This document shows, piece after piece, positions 50,726-62,296 of a stretch of DNA of 64,000 nucleotides. The first letter of the stretch is position 1, and every line of letters begins with the position of its first letter. A model generated the notes under the pieces. That model searched no databases and had not been told where the DNA came from. It was given only the letters and a program-made list of their open reading frames with translations. The DNA is taken from contig NC_088305.1 of NCBI RefSeq assembly GCF_032854445.1, positions 26,624,628 to 26,688,627 of the forward strand. Direction: 5' to 3'. This DNA is from Liolophura sinensis (taxonomy: Eukaryota > Mollusca > Polyplacophora > Chitonida > Chitonidae). A program made the translations under genes and the position numbers.

Positions 50726-51805
50726 AAGAACAAATGAAAGTATGGTTAAGCATAATTTACAAAACAGCCGTCCAGCTGATAAACCTTATCTTCCTACTTT
50801 TAAAGCCTTTTTTTTTACTTTTAACTGCCGGAACATTTGTACATATACACATATGCATAATTGGTTTAAATGCAGTTACTGTAATAGTGTTATGTGTTAA
50901 CCCAGGAAGCGCAGTGAGGAATGCAGATTCCATAATCACTAATGCATGTTGAGCTTTCGGGTCAAATTTACTGCAGAACATACGCGGGGAAGCTTTCCAG
51001 TCATACTAAACGCTACTTTACTTTAGTGAGGCCTTACATGGCATTGCACCTCTACAGCCCGAGTTACGACTGTTCATATTGGGCAAACCGTATAAACACA
51101 GGGCCTATGCGGTATTGTCGTGCATATCATAATCCCCCCTGTGTACGCGATATGCATGTCTCGGCCTAGCATTACTCAGATACTAATTAATCATGCGAAA
51201 TGAGTCCATTAAATACAGTTTGGGGGTGACAGCGGCAGACAGACACGCGTACAATGCGTTGATTCAATAACGCCCGCATTCTCCACATGCTTTGCTAGCT
51301 GTGTGTGCCCAACACACGCTGACGATGTAGCGGAAAGTTTCAGTTAAAACGGAAGCTGGAAAGAGAACTGTGAATGTAGTCCAAACCCTTTCTCCCATTT
51401 CTCTTTCTTATGAGCTTCTTTTTTTTACAAGTGTTTCATTGTTAAACACCACTTAGCTACACGATTGCGCAGAATATTAAACAGATTTAAAATTCGTCCG
51501 AGACTTCAACGAAGTTTGGCTTACCGCGCGAGGCAATTGACCTACATTGTTTCGTTGAGTTTTTGTCGTGACCTAGTTCAGGCGGGTTTAGCCAATCAGG
51601 GCTGACAACACAAGCCAGGGCAATCCCTCACCGTTGTGAATCAACTTTCCCACATGCTGACGATGTGACTCATTCATAGAGTTCGGATGCTGGAGGAAAC
51701 TGCGGTGCATAGACCCATTTCCTCTTAGTTTAATGTCTAAAAACGTTTGATAACAGTCACGTCCGATGTGGGTGTTTTAATGTAAGAGACTTAGCACGTC
51801 CTTAC

Positions 51806-51923
51806 CGAATGATTTCGTTTTCTTCAACTGTTGTTTTAGGGCTTGAAAAGCGTTACTTGACCCTCGGATAGCCAGTGAAGGACCCGAGAATAATATCGAA
51901 GAAATAAAAGTACGAGAATTCAT
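51806..51923 (-). CDS. Unrecognised candidate first exon
   Basis: An ATG opens 39 codons (MNSRTFISSILFSGPSLAIR, then SSNAFQALKQQLKKTKSF) and runs into a donor-like TCATTCG|GTAAGG in phase 1. The peptide has an amphipathic, basic C-terminal half (QALKQQLKKTK) and reads like protein. It lies upstream of the minus-strand gene, in a locally CpG-richer stretch (51230-51700). Its phase 1 end does not fit the phase 0 acceptors at 43602 or 4173, so it would belong to another transcript or need an unseen exon. Function unknown. Confidence 0.22.
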
Positions 51924-51984
51924 CTGAACCGGTACATGGTTTTGATTATATTTCAACACAACACATTTCGAACATCGAAAAAGG

Positions 51985-52035
51985 CCGAGTGCGACGTTAG
52001 GCTATACCCCAAGCACTCACTCACTCACTCGAATA
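51985..52035 (+). mobile_element. SINE family 2 tail fragment
   Basis: CGACGTTAGGCTATACCCCA then AGCACTCACTCACTCACTC. Confidence 0.8.
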
Positions 52036-52254
52036 AAGTCATTCAATTTATAGACCTTGGGTGTATGTGACACGTTGCATGGAGTCGGGATTTTAGCAAA
52101 GAATTCCAGTACATAATTTAACAGCAGTTCCAATTGATTGATTGGAGTATATAGATTCATTAACTAGAATCTGTGCTATATTCAGAAAGTGTTATCCTTA
52201 TTAACGATAATACCATTCAAATGCTCGTCAAAACGATCGGTTTCAAGAGACGCG

Positions 52255-52745
52255 ATATAGGTTTATAAGTAGATCTTTTATATTCAACGGTGAATAGGCC
52301 CATCCATTAGACATAGGTTTATAAGTAGATCCTTTATATTCAACGGTGAATAGGCCCATCCATTAGACATAGGTTTATAAGCAGATCCTTTATATTCAGC
52401 GGTGAATAGGCCCATCCATTAGATATAGGTTTATAAGTAGATCTTTTATATTCAATGGTGAATAGGCCCATCCATTAGATATAGGTTTATAAGTAGATCC
52501 TTTATATTCAGCGGTGAATAGGCCCATCCATTAGATATAGGTTTACAAATAGATCCTTTATATTCAGCGGTGAATAGGCCCATCCATTAGATATAGGTTT
52601 ATAAGTAGATCCTTTATATTCAGCCGTAGATAAGCCCATCCATTAGATATAGGTTTACAAATAGATCCTTTATATTCAGCGGTGAATAGGCCCATCCATT
52701 AGATATAGGTTTATAAGTAGATCCTTTATATCCAGCCGTACATAG
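52255..52745. repeat. Tandem repeat, 56-bp unit, about 8.7 copies
   Basis: The unit contains ATAGGTTTATAAGTAGATCC, TTTATATTCAGCGGTGAATA and GGCCCATCCATTAGA. Spacing between GTTTATAAGT words is 56 bases (52261, 52317 and onward). Confidence 0.95.
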
Positions 52746-53082
52746 GCCCACACATGTGGGTATAAGTTTATTTTCCACCTGAAGGCTATTAGAATACAAA
52801 GAAAGTTAGATGTAGAAAATTGGAATATATTATTGAATTGCTTGATAAAACCTTTTTACCCGTGGCGTTGGATGTAACGTTTAAAAGGTAGGTAACACGA
52901 ATATATACTATCGCCTTTTGTGCACCAATATGGTCAAATGCATGCAAAAGTAAAAAATAAAAGTCTTAAAACAAATAATGAGAATTTAATATTATCAATA
53001 TTGCCGATGAAGGTCAGTAGTCGGAACGCCTACAATCTACAGTTGCGTCTCTAGGCATACACATTTATCCCCTTAACATGAA

Positions 53083-53337
53083 CACAACTGGTCCTCTCAC
53101 CGTACAAAACATCTTGGCATCTAAGCTGTAAAAAACATCAGGGCCTCTAACCTGTACAAAAATCCGTGTAAAATGACTGGGCCTCTAACCCGTACAAAAC
53201 ATATCGGTCAATAACCCGCACAAATAACACTTGGGCCTCTAACCCGTACAAAAACATCTGGGCCTCTAACCCATACAAAAACATCTGGGTCTCTAACCCG
53301 TACAAAAAGTATCTGGGCCCCTAACCCTTACAAACCC
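53083..53337. repeat. Degenerate tandem repeat, about 27-bp unit, about 9 copies
   Basis: The unit is GGGCCTCTAACCCGTACAAA plus AACATCT, with indels between copies. The right-hand four copies are best conserved. Confidence 0.85.
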
Positions 53338-54336
53338 ATTTTATTACTACTGTTCACATAATGAAATATCAAAAACAAAAGGTAGGTTTTGCCAGCACTT
53401 CGGTCGGTACTGCAGGCGAGAGTGAATCATATTGTTTATTTCACCAAATTTCCCCACAAACACGGGCTGCCAAACGGATCCCAACGCCCGCCTGTCACAG
53501 AACAGCACATGCTCCACGTGCCCCCACGCTGCCAGTCACACCAGCAGTGCCTCCCCAACCCCTGCTTCACTGAGACAATGACACCCGGAGAGAAAAAAAA
53601 AATTATTTTAATTCCTCTCTGTCACACAAATGAAATTATATTAGCTGTTTTTGTGCACCTATATTTTAAATACATGTATACCAGAATTGTGCCTAATGTT
53701 ACATACGCTGGAGGTTACCAAGGTGACAGAATGTTTAGTGTGACTTCAGCTCCACAACTATAAATTGGTGTTAATGTGGTAATACCAGGTTGATGTTTTG
53801 AGAAATGCGCAAACTACATGTGGTGGTATGGCATGGCAACCCGTGAAAGTTAGGGGATATATATTTTTGGGGTTGATATTGACAAAATGCCCGGATAAAT
53901 ATTAATGAAAATTATTCGCTCATGTAACCTTTTGGGCATTTTGCCTTTCACATTATTGCACAGTTGATAGTGTTAACACTAGGAGTTATCCCCCTTCCAA
54001 TGGTAACGGGTGTTTTCATATTCACGTGTGTTATTTGGTTGTGCATTAAAATTTAATCCTACTGTAGTTTATTTTCCCTTTGTAAGACTTACCTCTTCAG
54101 AACTGTCGGTAATAAAAGTTGTATTTGTTGCAAATATTATTATCTTAATTTTTCTTAAATGAACATTGGAGCAGGTATATGAATACAGGGCCAATGGCGC
54201 CTCTAATTCTATCCGATGTTTCTGGAGATCACGGCTGACAAGTATGAAACGATTTGCAATGTTATATTGTTATATGGAATTTATAATACAAGAGAAGTTA
54301 ACGAAATTCATGTACCTCTAAAAATGGATCAGTCGT

Positions 54337-54430
54337 CTTAAAGGCCTTTCTCGTTGTGGCCGACTTGCAGTTGACCACTGAAATCGCGAGTTCGAATCCA
54401 GGCAGCGCTATTTGGCATAACCTGGACTGA
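54337..54430 (+). mobile_element. tRNA-like SINE head remnant
   Basis: GTGGCCGACTTGCAGTTGAC and CGCGAGTTCGAATCCAGGC (good B box) without a recognisable body. Confidence 0.55.
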
Positions 54431-54582
54431 TAAGACCAGAATGATGGACAGGTATCTGAACTGGGAAGGGTTGCAAATGTTTCCTCTGCTTGGATCTGTT
54501 CTGCTTAAGCCAAGGTACTGGGGTTCATGTACAAATGGCTACCTTTTAAGCATTAACAAGAACAGATAGACAAAATCTCAAC

Positions 54583-54921
54583 CGGCCCCGATACTACAGT
54601 TGGTAGAGCGTCCGCTTCGGGTGCTGTAAATCCAGGATCATTCCTGGGTCGGGTAACACCTAAGACCTTAAGAAAGAGGAAGTTGTAACTTTCTCCCTTG
54701 GCGTTCAGCGTTAAGGGATAGTGCGTATCAGTATTGCTGGGGCGGGGCCGCTTACTTACCTTCGGTGAATCGTCTCATTGAAGCAGCACTAGATAAAAGA
54801 GCGGTGGAAACCCGCACTGCAACAATGAGGCACATCACATACACACTAAGGACTCCTTCATCGTCATATGACTGAAAAATTGTTAAGCAGGACGTTAAAC
54901 CCCAAGCATTCACTCACTCAC
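54583..54921 (+). mobile_element. Full-length tRNA-derived SINE (family 2)
   Basis: Head CGGCCCCGATACTACAGTTG and GTAGAGCGTCCGC (A-box region) with B-box-like GGATCATTCCTGGGTC. The body holds TAAGACCTTAAGAAAGAGGA and AGCAGCACTAGATAAAAGAG. The 3' end is ACGTTAAACCCCAAGCATTC plus a CACTCACT tail, not the AAAT tail of family 1. An imperfect ACAAAA..C.CAA direct repeat flanks it and may be a target-site duplication. Confidence 0.9.
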
Positions 54922-55799
54922 AAAACCCAAACTGTGATGAACTGACACGAGGACGGATTTTACAGGTTACGTGTGACCATTTGCCAACTTTAGGCGCTCT
55001 CGTCTTTTGCATCAAACGTAGTTAAAATGACCCCTTCTGACTAACGTCATACTCCAGTGCACTTTTGTCATATAGGCCGTAAAACACCAATGAAAAAAAA
55101 TTCCATGAAGAGATATGAGCGCACAGGCGTACAAACTATGCAACAGATATTGAGTATAAACAGGTGAACAGTATGATGACAACTAAGTACGGTCCTTTAG
55201 CTGAACCAGGATTTGGAGCCGAATGAGCGTTTTGCATTGTCGCTGGCTAAATCAACAAAGATGTTTCCCTCATACGCAGTATTCCAACAGGTGAAATTTA
55301 CCAAAGGTCGTATTTATTTCCCAAATAACACTTTGAAGTCAATCAATTTGCTCGGTCCACATTGTTCAATCCTGGTTCAATGCCGTGTTTGGTAAAACAT
55401 TTCGGTAACGCAAAACTACGCCACTGTTGTAGGAAAAATCTGTGCAGTTAAAAATTTAACATACAATAAACTTAAAACAATATAAATCGACCAGGCACAG
55501 ACAAAGCAGGGCTGTCGATTATCGAGGGATGCAAAGAGCCTCCGCCACTGTGACTATACATATATAGCAAAATGATCAGGAGGGTGGAGAGTTCTAAACC
55601 AGCTTTCGCTGGGTCAGCTATATAGCCTTAAGTCAAGACGATAGTCCGATAGCCGGTGAGGTACTGGTCTTTAATCAAGACGCCTCAAGGTTTCTTGCAC
55701 CCTAACCATCAAGATATTCTTTAATATTCTTGATCACACAGATGGAAAAGCCAGTTACATAAACTGATTTTTTAATGGGACGGCTGATCTTAAAATATA

Positions 55800-56515
55800 G
55801 GATGTTGAACATTTGAACGGCTCAGGTTAGAAGACAGGATATTGAACATTTTAACGGCTCATGTTAGAAGACATAATGTTGAACACTTGAACGGCTCATG
55901 TCAAAAGATAGGAAGTTGAACAATTGAACAGCTCATGTTAGAAGACAGGATGTTGAACACTTGAACAGCTCATGTTAGAAGACAGGATGTTGAACACTTG
56001 AACAGCTCATGTTAGAAGACAGGATGTTGAACAATTGAACAGCTCATGTTAGAAGACAGGATGATGAACATTAGAACGACTCATATTAGAAGACAGGATG
56101 TTGAACACTTGAACGGCTCATGTTAAAAGATAGGAAGTTGAACACTTGAACGGCCCATGTTAGAAGACAGGATATTAAACACTTGAACGGCTCATGTTAG
56201 AAGACAGGATGTTGAACAATTGAACAGCTCATGTTAGAAGACAGGATGATGAACATTAGAACGACTCATATTAGAAGACAGGATGTTGAACACTTGAACG
56301 GCTCATGTTAAAAGATAGGAAGTTGAACACTTGAACGGCCCATGTTAGAAGACAGGATATTAAACACTTGAACGGCTCATGTTAGAAGACAGGATGTTGA
56401 ACACTTGAGCGGCTCATGTTAGAAGATAGGATGTTGAACACTTGAACGGCTCATGTTAGAAGACAGGATGTTAAATACTTGAACGGCTCATGTTAGAAGA
56501 TAGAATGTTGAACAT
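55800..56515. repeat. Minisatellite, 37-bp unit, about 19 copies with a higher-order repeat
   Basis: The unit is ATGTTGAACACTTGAACGGC then TCATGTTAGAAGACAGG. Within it, 56005-56218 is repeated without mismatch at 56190-56403, an offset of 185 bases (five units), showing a recent multi-unit duplication. Confidence 0.95.
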
Positions 56516-58045
56516 TTGACTGACTGACCGATTGACGGACGGACAGACAGAGGTACATGTACTATAGCGCTGATAGGCAATAGTACCCGGAACAGAGCAC
56601 ATAATCTACGCATGTAAACAGTTGCCGAGAGTCTTGTTCTAGAATAATGATATAATAAGTTAAACATATAAACATTTATATAAAAAGTAATCAGCAAATC
56701 AACAAAAGCAACACAAAGTCTAGATTTCTTCTAACGCTTTCACAATATTTCATTTTATTGAAAACTTCTTCACAGTCCACGTGTATTTCTCGCCATTCGC
56801 CAGATAAGAATCACGACCCCGCCTTGCTACATTTTGTTTTCTTTACACTGGTATTCTGATAGAAAATGTAAGAATCTATATATGTATATTTATATTGTCA
56901 AATATGACGTCGAGCACGGTACAAAAACTACTTTGACAAACACCTCGGTTTACATGCTAAATATACATATATGCAGGTGATACATAAATTCTCTGCTTGT
57001 CCGTACGTTCGTTAATTATTACGTCGGACGTAATATCGTTTAATACGCAAACATCGCCAAATATTTTGAGATCGTTTCATGTTTATCGTTGCTCATCGTT
57101 GAGGTGCTAGTTGGTTACAGGGACCTACCATAGAATGTGTTTAGAAAATGCAGGCGTATCGAAGGAAAAGTGAATATTTCCCCGCTGATAGCAGAGGCAT
57201 GCTACCAGCAATATCATTATACCGCATATTGTAATTCTCGGTTTCCATTGGTCGAAAGACGGTCACATGATATTCCGCAAAACATGATGTACAACGACCA
57301 CGCACTTCACGCTCCGAAAGTATAATCCCACGATCACGAGATAATATCCAACGATCCCGTGCCAACATCCAATGACCAGGTGCGTTTATTCTACATGAGT
57401 TATTTCCCTTTGAGAGCTCTCTGGCGTCAGCCTGTTCGTAAAGTAATGAAATGTCAGCTGCTGACAAGTTACATTCACTTCTCTCGACCTGGCAATTCCT
57501 GATGCCCCACCTCACAGCATGCACTATCTGTATGTTATTCATCTAGTGTAATCGATACTGTCTTGGATATGTCTTGGATTATTGAACACTGTATGGTTAT
57601 ACTGTTTCTCAGGTTGCGCGACTTTGGTGAAAGATTTACACATAAATCAAAACTTTGTTGATGGTATTTTTGAGGGACTGTTAAGTTGATTTCACAACAG
57701 AGAAGGTGCCGATGAATAAGTTAGAGCATTCTCCATGTCATGGAGATTTTAAAACAGAATATTCAGTAAAGTTAAATAGTATACGTTTTTGAGTGTAGAC
57801 CCATATTATACTGGTTAAACAGTCGAATGACAAATGTTAAATGACAGAGAGAACCTATCCGCTCACAATCCTATGATGTTTTTGGGTGCCATTACTCTAA
57901 TCATGTGATGCAAAAACAGGAAAAGTTTTACAATCGTTCTGTACGTAAACACTGATAATTGTGTTGCTCCAATATACTGATATAATACTTCACACATCTG
58001 AACATGTGGCTGTAACAACGGCGTCAAAATTTTTGACCCTGACAA

Positions 58046-59300
58046 AGTTCTGTGATAGTGATGGGAACACCTCTTTTCACCTTAAAAATTTCATTACAGA
58101 ACTGTAATAAACGCTCGTCTTAGAAAACAAAACTTAGCACTTCAATGATAATGATAGACCACCCAGTTTTCGCCTTGAGTACGATATTACCTTACAACTG
58201 TCATCAAAGTTCAGCTCAGACTATATAATACAGTTCAATGATAGCGATAGACACACACTCTTCACACTTCGAACATGCCACTGTTACAGCTGTAATAAGC
58301 AGATGGCTCAAACATTATACTATGCTGATCCAAGATCATGATCAAAACGTTGCTTCTCAGTTTGAACATGCCACTATTACAACTGTAATATGGAGTTAGC
58401 TCAAGCAATACTGTGGTGATCGAAGATCATGATCAAAACGTTGCTTCTCAGTTTGAACATGCCACTATTACAACTGTAATATGGAGTTAGCTCAAGCAAT
58501 ACTGTGGTGATCGAAGATAATGATCTAAACGTTGTTTCACAGTTTGAACATATTACTCTAAGGACAATAATACTCATAAATTATGTTTCTGCAAAAGTTC
58601 CATGATGATGATGGACACTCCTCTTTACACTTTGGACAACTTACTATTACAATTCTAATAAAAGCAGAGCTCTAGCAATGTATTGTAGTTCCAGAATGGT
58701 TACGGACACTCCTCTTTACACTTGAAACAAGTTAATGTTACACCCGTGATAAGAATCCAGCTCAAACAAAGCCATACAGTTCCATGATAATCATGGACAC
58801 TCCTCTTTACATTTTGAACAAGTTACTATTACAACTGTAATAAAAGTCCAGTTCAGATAAAGCCATGTAGCTCCATGAAAATGATGGACACTCTTCTTTA
58901 CACATATTTCTATTACAACTGCAATAAAAGCAGAACTACAGCTATCTAGTTCAGTTCCATGAAAATGGTTGACATTCGTCTTTACACTTTGAACAAGTTA
59001 CTGTTACAGCTGTAATAAGAGTCCAGTTCAGACAAAGCCATACAGTTCGATGAAAATGATCGACACTTCACTTTACACTTTGAATATGTTACTATAACAA
59101 CTGTAATAAAAGTCAAGTTCAGGCAAAGCGGTTCCATGATAATGCCAGACATCCATCTTTACACTTTGAACAAGTTACCATTACCACTGTAATAAAAGTC
59201 AAGCTCTAAAAATGCATTGCAGTTCCATGAAAATGATGGCCGCTCCACTTTACACTATGACCTTATTACCATTACAGCTGTGATAACTGTTCAACTCAGC
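58046..59300. repeat. Diverged tandem repeat, about 90-bp unit, about 14 copies, each with a palindrome
   Basis: Each unit carries CTTTACACTTTGAACAAGTT, then ATTACAACTGTAAT or TTACAGCTGTAA, then TCCATGATAATGATGGACAC. Palindrome positions run near 58093, 58192, 58284, 58376, 58465, 58827, 58911, 59004, 59092, 59179 and 59269. Two adjacent copies (about 58330-58510) are nearly identical, so duplication has occurred recently in part of the array. Confidence 0.88.
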
Positions 59301-60779
59301 CATCCTTAGAGATAACAGAAAAATAGTAGAAAATCATCATTTTTCATTCATCAGCTTCTTCTGGTGACCCGCATGTATATTTCACAGCAGTCAGATTTGT
59401 TTATGGAAATGTTTTAACATCAATTGGAAAGGTGGCCATAGAAATATTTCTTTACTGCGTCCGTTGTAACCATTTAACGAACTCATGCTATGATTCTCGC
59501 TTTGTCATGATGCGAAATTCTTGTGAAAGGCTTTTGTAGCATATTTTTTATTATTTATGTAGGCTTTTTAGTTGAAGACTTCAATTTCTGTGCTCTTTAT
59601 GAGAGTATTCCTTTCGCACTTTAAAGGTTATCGACAGTTAAGACTGAACAACAACAATAACAACATGTATTAGATACTCTAAGCTCTAGAATGTCAAATA
59701 TATATATACATACACTTTATATGTACACAGTATAAGAACAGATACACCATCTTTGACATGTTACAGAAAATCGATTTGATTTCCTTAAATAAACATCGAG
59801 TATCGCTTCAGTAATGATCACGTGGCGATCCTAATTCTACGTCACTCATAACTTTTCTAATTTTCGTCTACAACATTGTAAATATAACAAATGTATTTCT
59901 TACTAACATTATATAGCCCATGAAACGATCACGTGATCAGTAAATGGCAACATCCGAGCCTCTCCTTCGAGTCTATCGGCCCGATTCCGACGCTTACCAT
60001 AAAACAACCTAGTGAGAGCCTGAATGTATACGGCGGTTACCAAGTATAATGACAACAACAACATTAACAACTTGGCCACTATGATAGTGCATGTTCTTCT
60101 ATTTAACAACAGTGATTGATACTGTACAATTTATGGCTCTAATGATACACATTAGGGATATCAAAAGTACAAACGTTGTCTATAAACAGGAATGGACATG
60201 GTAACAATAACAAGAACAGCAACTGTCAAGATACTTATTTTTGTACCTAGAACATTATTTGTTTTACACAGAAACAAGGCGTCATTCATCCAAGATAACA
60301 TTTTAGTTACATTGCCAATCGTGTGTATACCTTTTCAATTGAGGGTAAACACGTTTGTGTGAATACGTCGTCAAATTTAATATTGTTGACAAAGAATATC
60401 GCCAATACACAAGACCGAATGTAGTGACAAGTGGCAATGAAATTTTAAAAAATCATTTAAAGTTTTGTAGTCATATTTTACAAGTTTAATATTATCGGTG
60501 TTCATGTCGCTGTATGGGAAATGTACAATGCATTTCTATCCTCTAAATCTTTTTTGCAATTAAAAATTAATAAAATTATTCCGTCGTTGTTTACCTTCTG
60601 TTCAACATGTGAAATGTACAACCTATTTATTCTGAGGGAATGAAATATTACAGTTCTCATTTTTTCTTCTTCTTCCTTTTTTAAATAACGCAATTTACAA
60701 TGAAATTCACAGTGCATTTCACTATTCTGGAATTGTTTTGCACTTGAATGTGATTCTGAATGGCACAGCCATTGCTCAC

Positions 60780-61165
60780 CATCGTTCCACTTCGATGTTC
60801 AACGTTTTTCTTGTGAATACCATTGATACAACCGAGCGGTGTTTCCAATTGTTTCTATTCAATAATGTTTATCTTGTGAATATTATTTACACAACCAAGA
60901 GGTTGTTTCTATTAAACAACGTTTTTCTTGTGAATATCATTGACACGACCAAGGGGTGTTCCCGTTTGTTTCTGTTTAACAACGTTTTCCTTGTGAATAA
61001 CGTTGGCCCAACAAAGTATTGTTCCCCTTTGTTTTCTATATACCAACGTTTTTCTTGTGAACATCGTTGACATAACCAGACGGTGTTCCCGTTTGTTTCT
61101 ATTTAGCAACATGTTTTCAAGTGAATATCACTGACATAACCAAGCATTGTTCCCATTTCTATGTA
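60780..61165. repeat. Tandem repeat, about 53-64-bp unit, about 6 copies
   Basis: The unit holds TTAACAACGTTTTTCTTGTG, AATATCATTGACACAACCAA and TGTTCCCGTTTGTTTCTATT. Copies vary in length. A detached copy with matching flank lies at 61395-61500. Confidence 0.88.
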
Positions 61166-61394
61166 ACAAACACTAAACGAAACCTGGGACAACATGGTTA
61201 CACCAGACAAAGCGAGACATATAGAAATAGAATACTCAAACCATACAACAAAAGTGTAAAGTTCATTAGACATTGTGCTTTGTCGGATGGCAAATATATA
61301 TAGCAAAAGAGTTGCTCATTTTATTGTAGTGGTCATATTTTTTCTCGTTGCTGTTGGACATATGGAAATGACACAACCCATGTGCATGTAGTGT

Positions 61395-61500
61395 CAGATC
61401 TGAACAACGTCTTTCTTGAGTAAATCATTGACACAGCCGAGCGTTTTTTTCCGTTGTTTCTATTTAGCAAACATTAAACGAAGCCTGTGACATCATAGTT
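61395..61500. repeat. Detached copy of the 60.8-kb repeat unit plus its right flank
   Basis: It contains AACAACGTCTTTCTTGAG, ATCATTGACACAGCCGAGCG and TTTCTATTTAGCAAACA, followed by ATTAAACGAAGCCTGTGACA, which matches ACTAAACGAAACCTGGGACA after the main array (about 61170). Confidence 0.75.
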
Positions 61501-61935
61501 ACCCAAGACCCGATAGTGAACCAGACAAATATGAAATGTAATCTATTGAACACAACCTTTACTTTATATATCACAAGCATGAACATGGGGGTTGTAACTA
61601 ACATACCAGGGTGTATGTTCAGTTGAACTTGCTTTGAAATACAGCCTCAGACCCCTGTTAATTGTCCATAAACGACTGTGTTAAGGTCTAGTGGTTTAAC
61701 TCAACCCCAAAGATTACGTGTCCAATAAACTTCCGTGCCTATCTTGCCCAGTCTGCTAGAAAGCAGCAATAAAAATGTTGAAATATGTTGATCGTTAAAA
61801 TCTGGCCTTTTATATATCAGCAACTGGGAAGGGTACCCAGCAGTGTCAAGGGAACTTCACTCGGAGCCTCGTAACTACCAGACTTCGTGTACTCTCTCGC
61901 AAAGGGTTTCAAACATTCATCAATAAATCGTGTAC

Positions 61936-62027
61936 CTGTCAAATGTTGGATAATTTCCATTATTTTCATACCAACCATGCCACTGTACATTGAAAACTGT
62001 AGGCTGGTTGCAAAACAGATTTTCCAT
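61936..62027 (-). CDS. Candidate short internal exon, product uncertain
   Basis: A 92-base segment lies between an acceptor-like TTTCTGTGTATTGTAG and a donor-like GACAG|GTACAC. In one frame it reads MENLFCNQPT, then VQWHGWYENNGNYPTFDR, which looks protein-like. The GWY.NN core faintly recalls the start of the peroxidase-like domain of dual oxidases, but the match is too short to claim. The overlapping +1 frame is open for 107 codons (61817-62140), so either frame, or neither, may be real. Confidence 0.18.
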
Positions 62028-62232
62028 CTACAATACACAGAAACATATTCCCGAAAAACGGAAGTGATAATAGGATACTGATTCCAGACACCAAAGAATT
62101 CCACTTCTCGTATGAACAACATATGCGCAAGACAGAACACGAATCTAGTTCATGTCGTCACGTTGACGCGGAGTGAGCCTATAGAGGTCTAACGGAATCA
62201 ATACGGAATAACGAAACATCAATATGAAAAAT

Positions 62233-62237
<5 letters not shown>

Positions 62238-62293
<56 letters not shown>
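62238..62293. repeat. (AT)n microsatellite
   Basis: Uninterrupted AT dinucleotides over about 55 bases. Confidence 0.95.

Positions 62294-62296
<3 letters not shown>

Noticed and set aside
11505-54650. Genuine tRNA genes
   Set aside because: All A/B-box pairs found are in SINE heads that do not fold into complete cloverleaves and continue into SINE bodies.
57141-57542. 133-codon minus ORF
   Set aside because: No recognisable domain; it contains an internal short repeat and a copy of the dispersed AAAGGGARATAACTC motif. Probably chance, although not excluded.
59960-60109. Signal-peptide-like MLLLSLYLVTAVYIQA followed by a GTAAGC donor (minus)
   Set aside because: The Leu run comes from a GTT/TTG triplet stretch, a competing ATG frame overlaps it and no following exon is visible.
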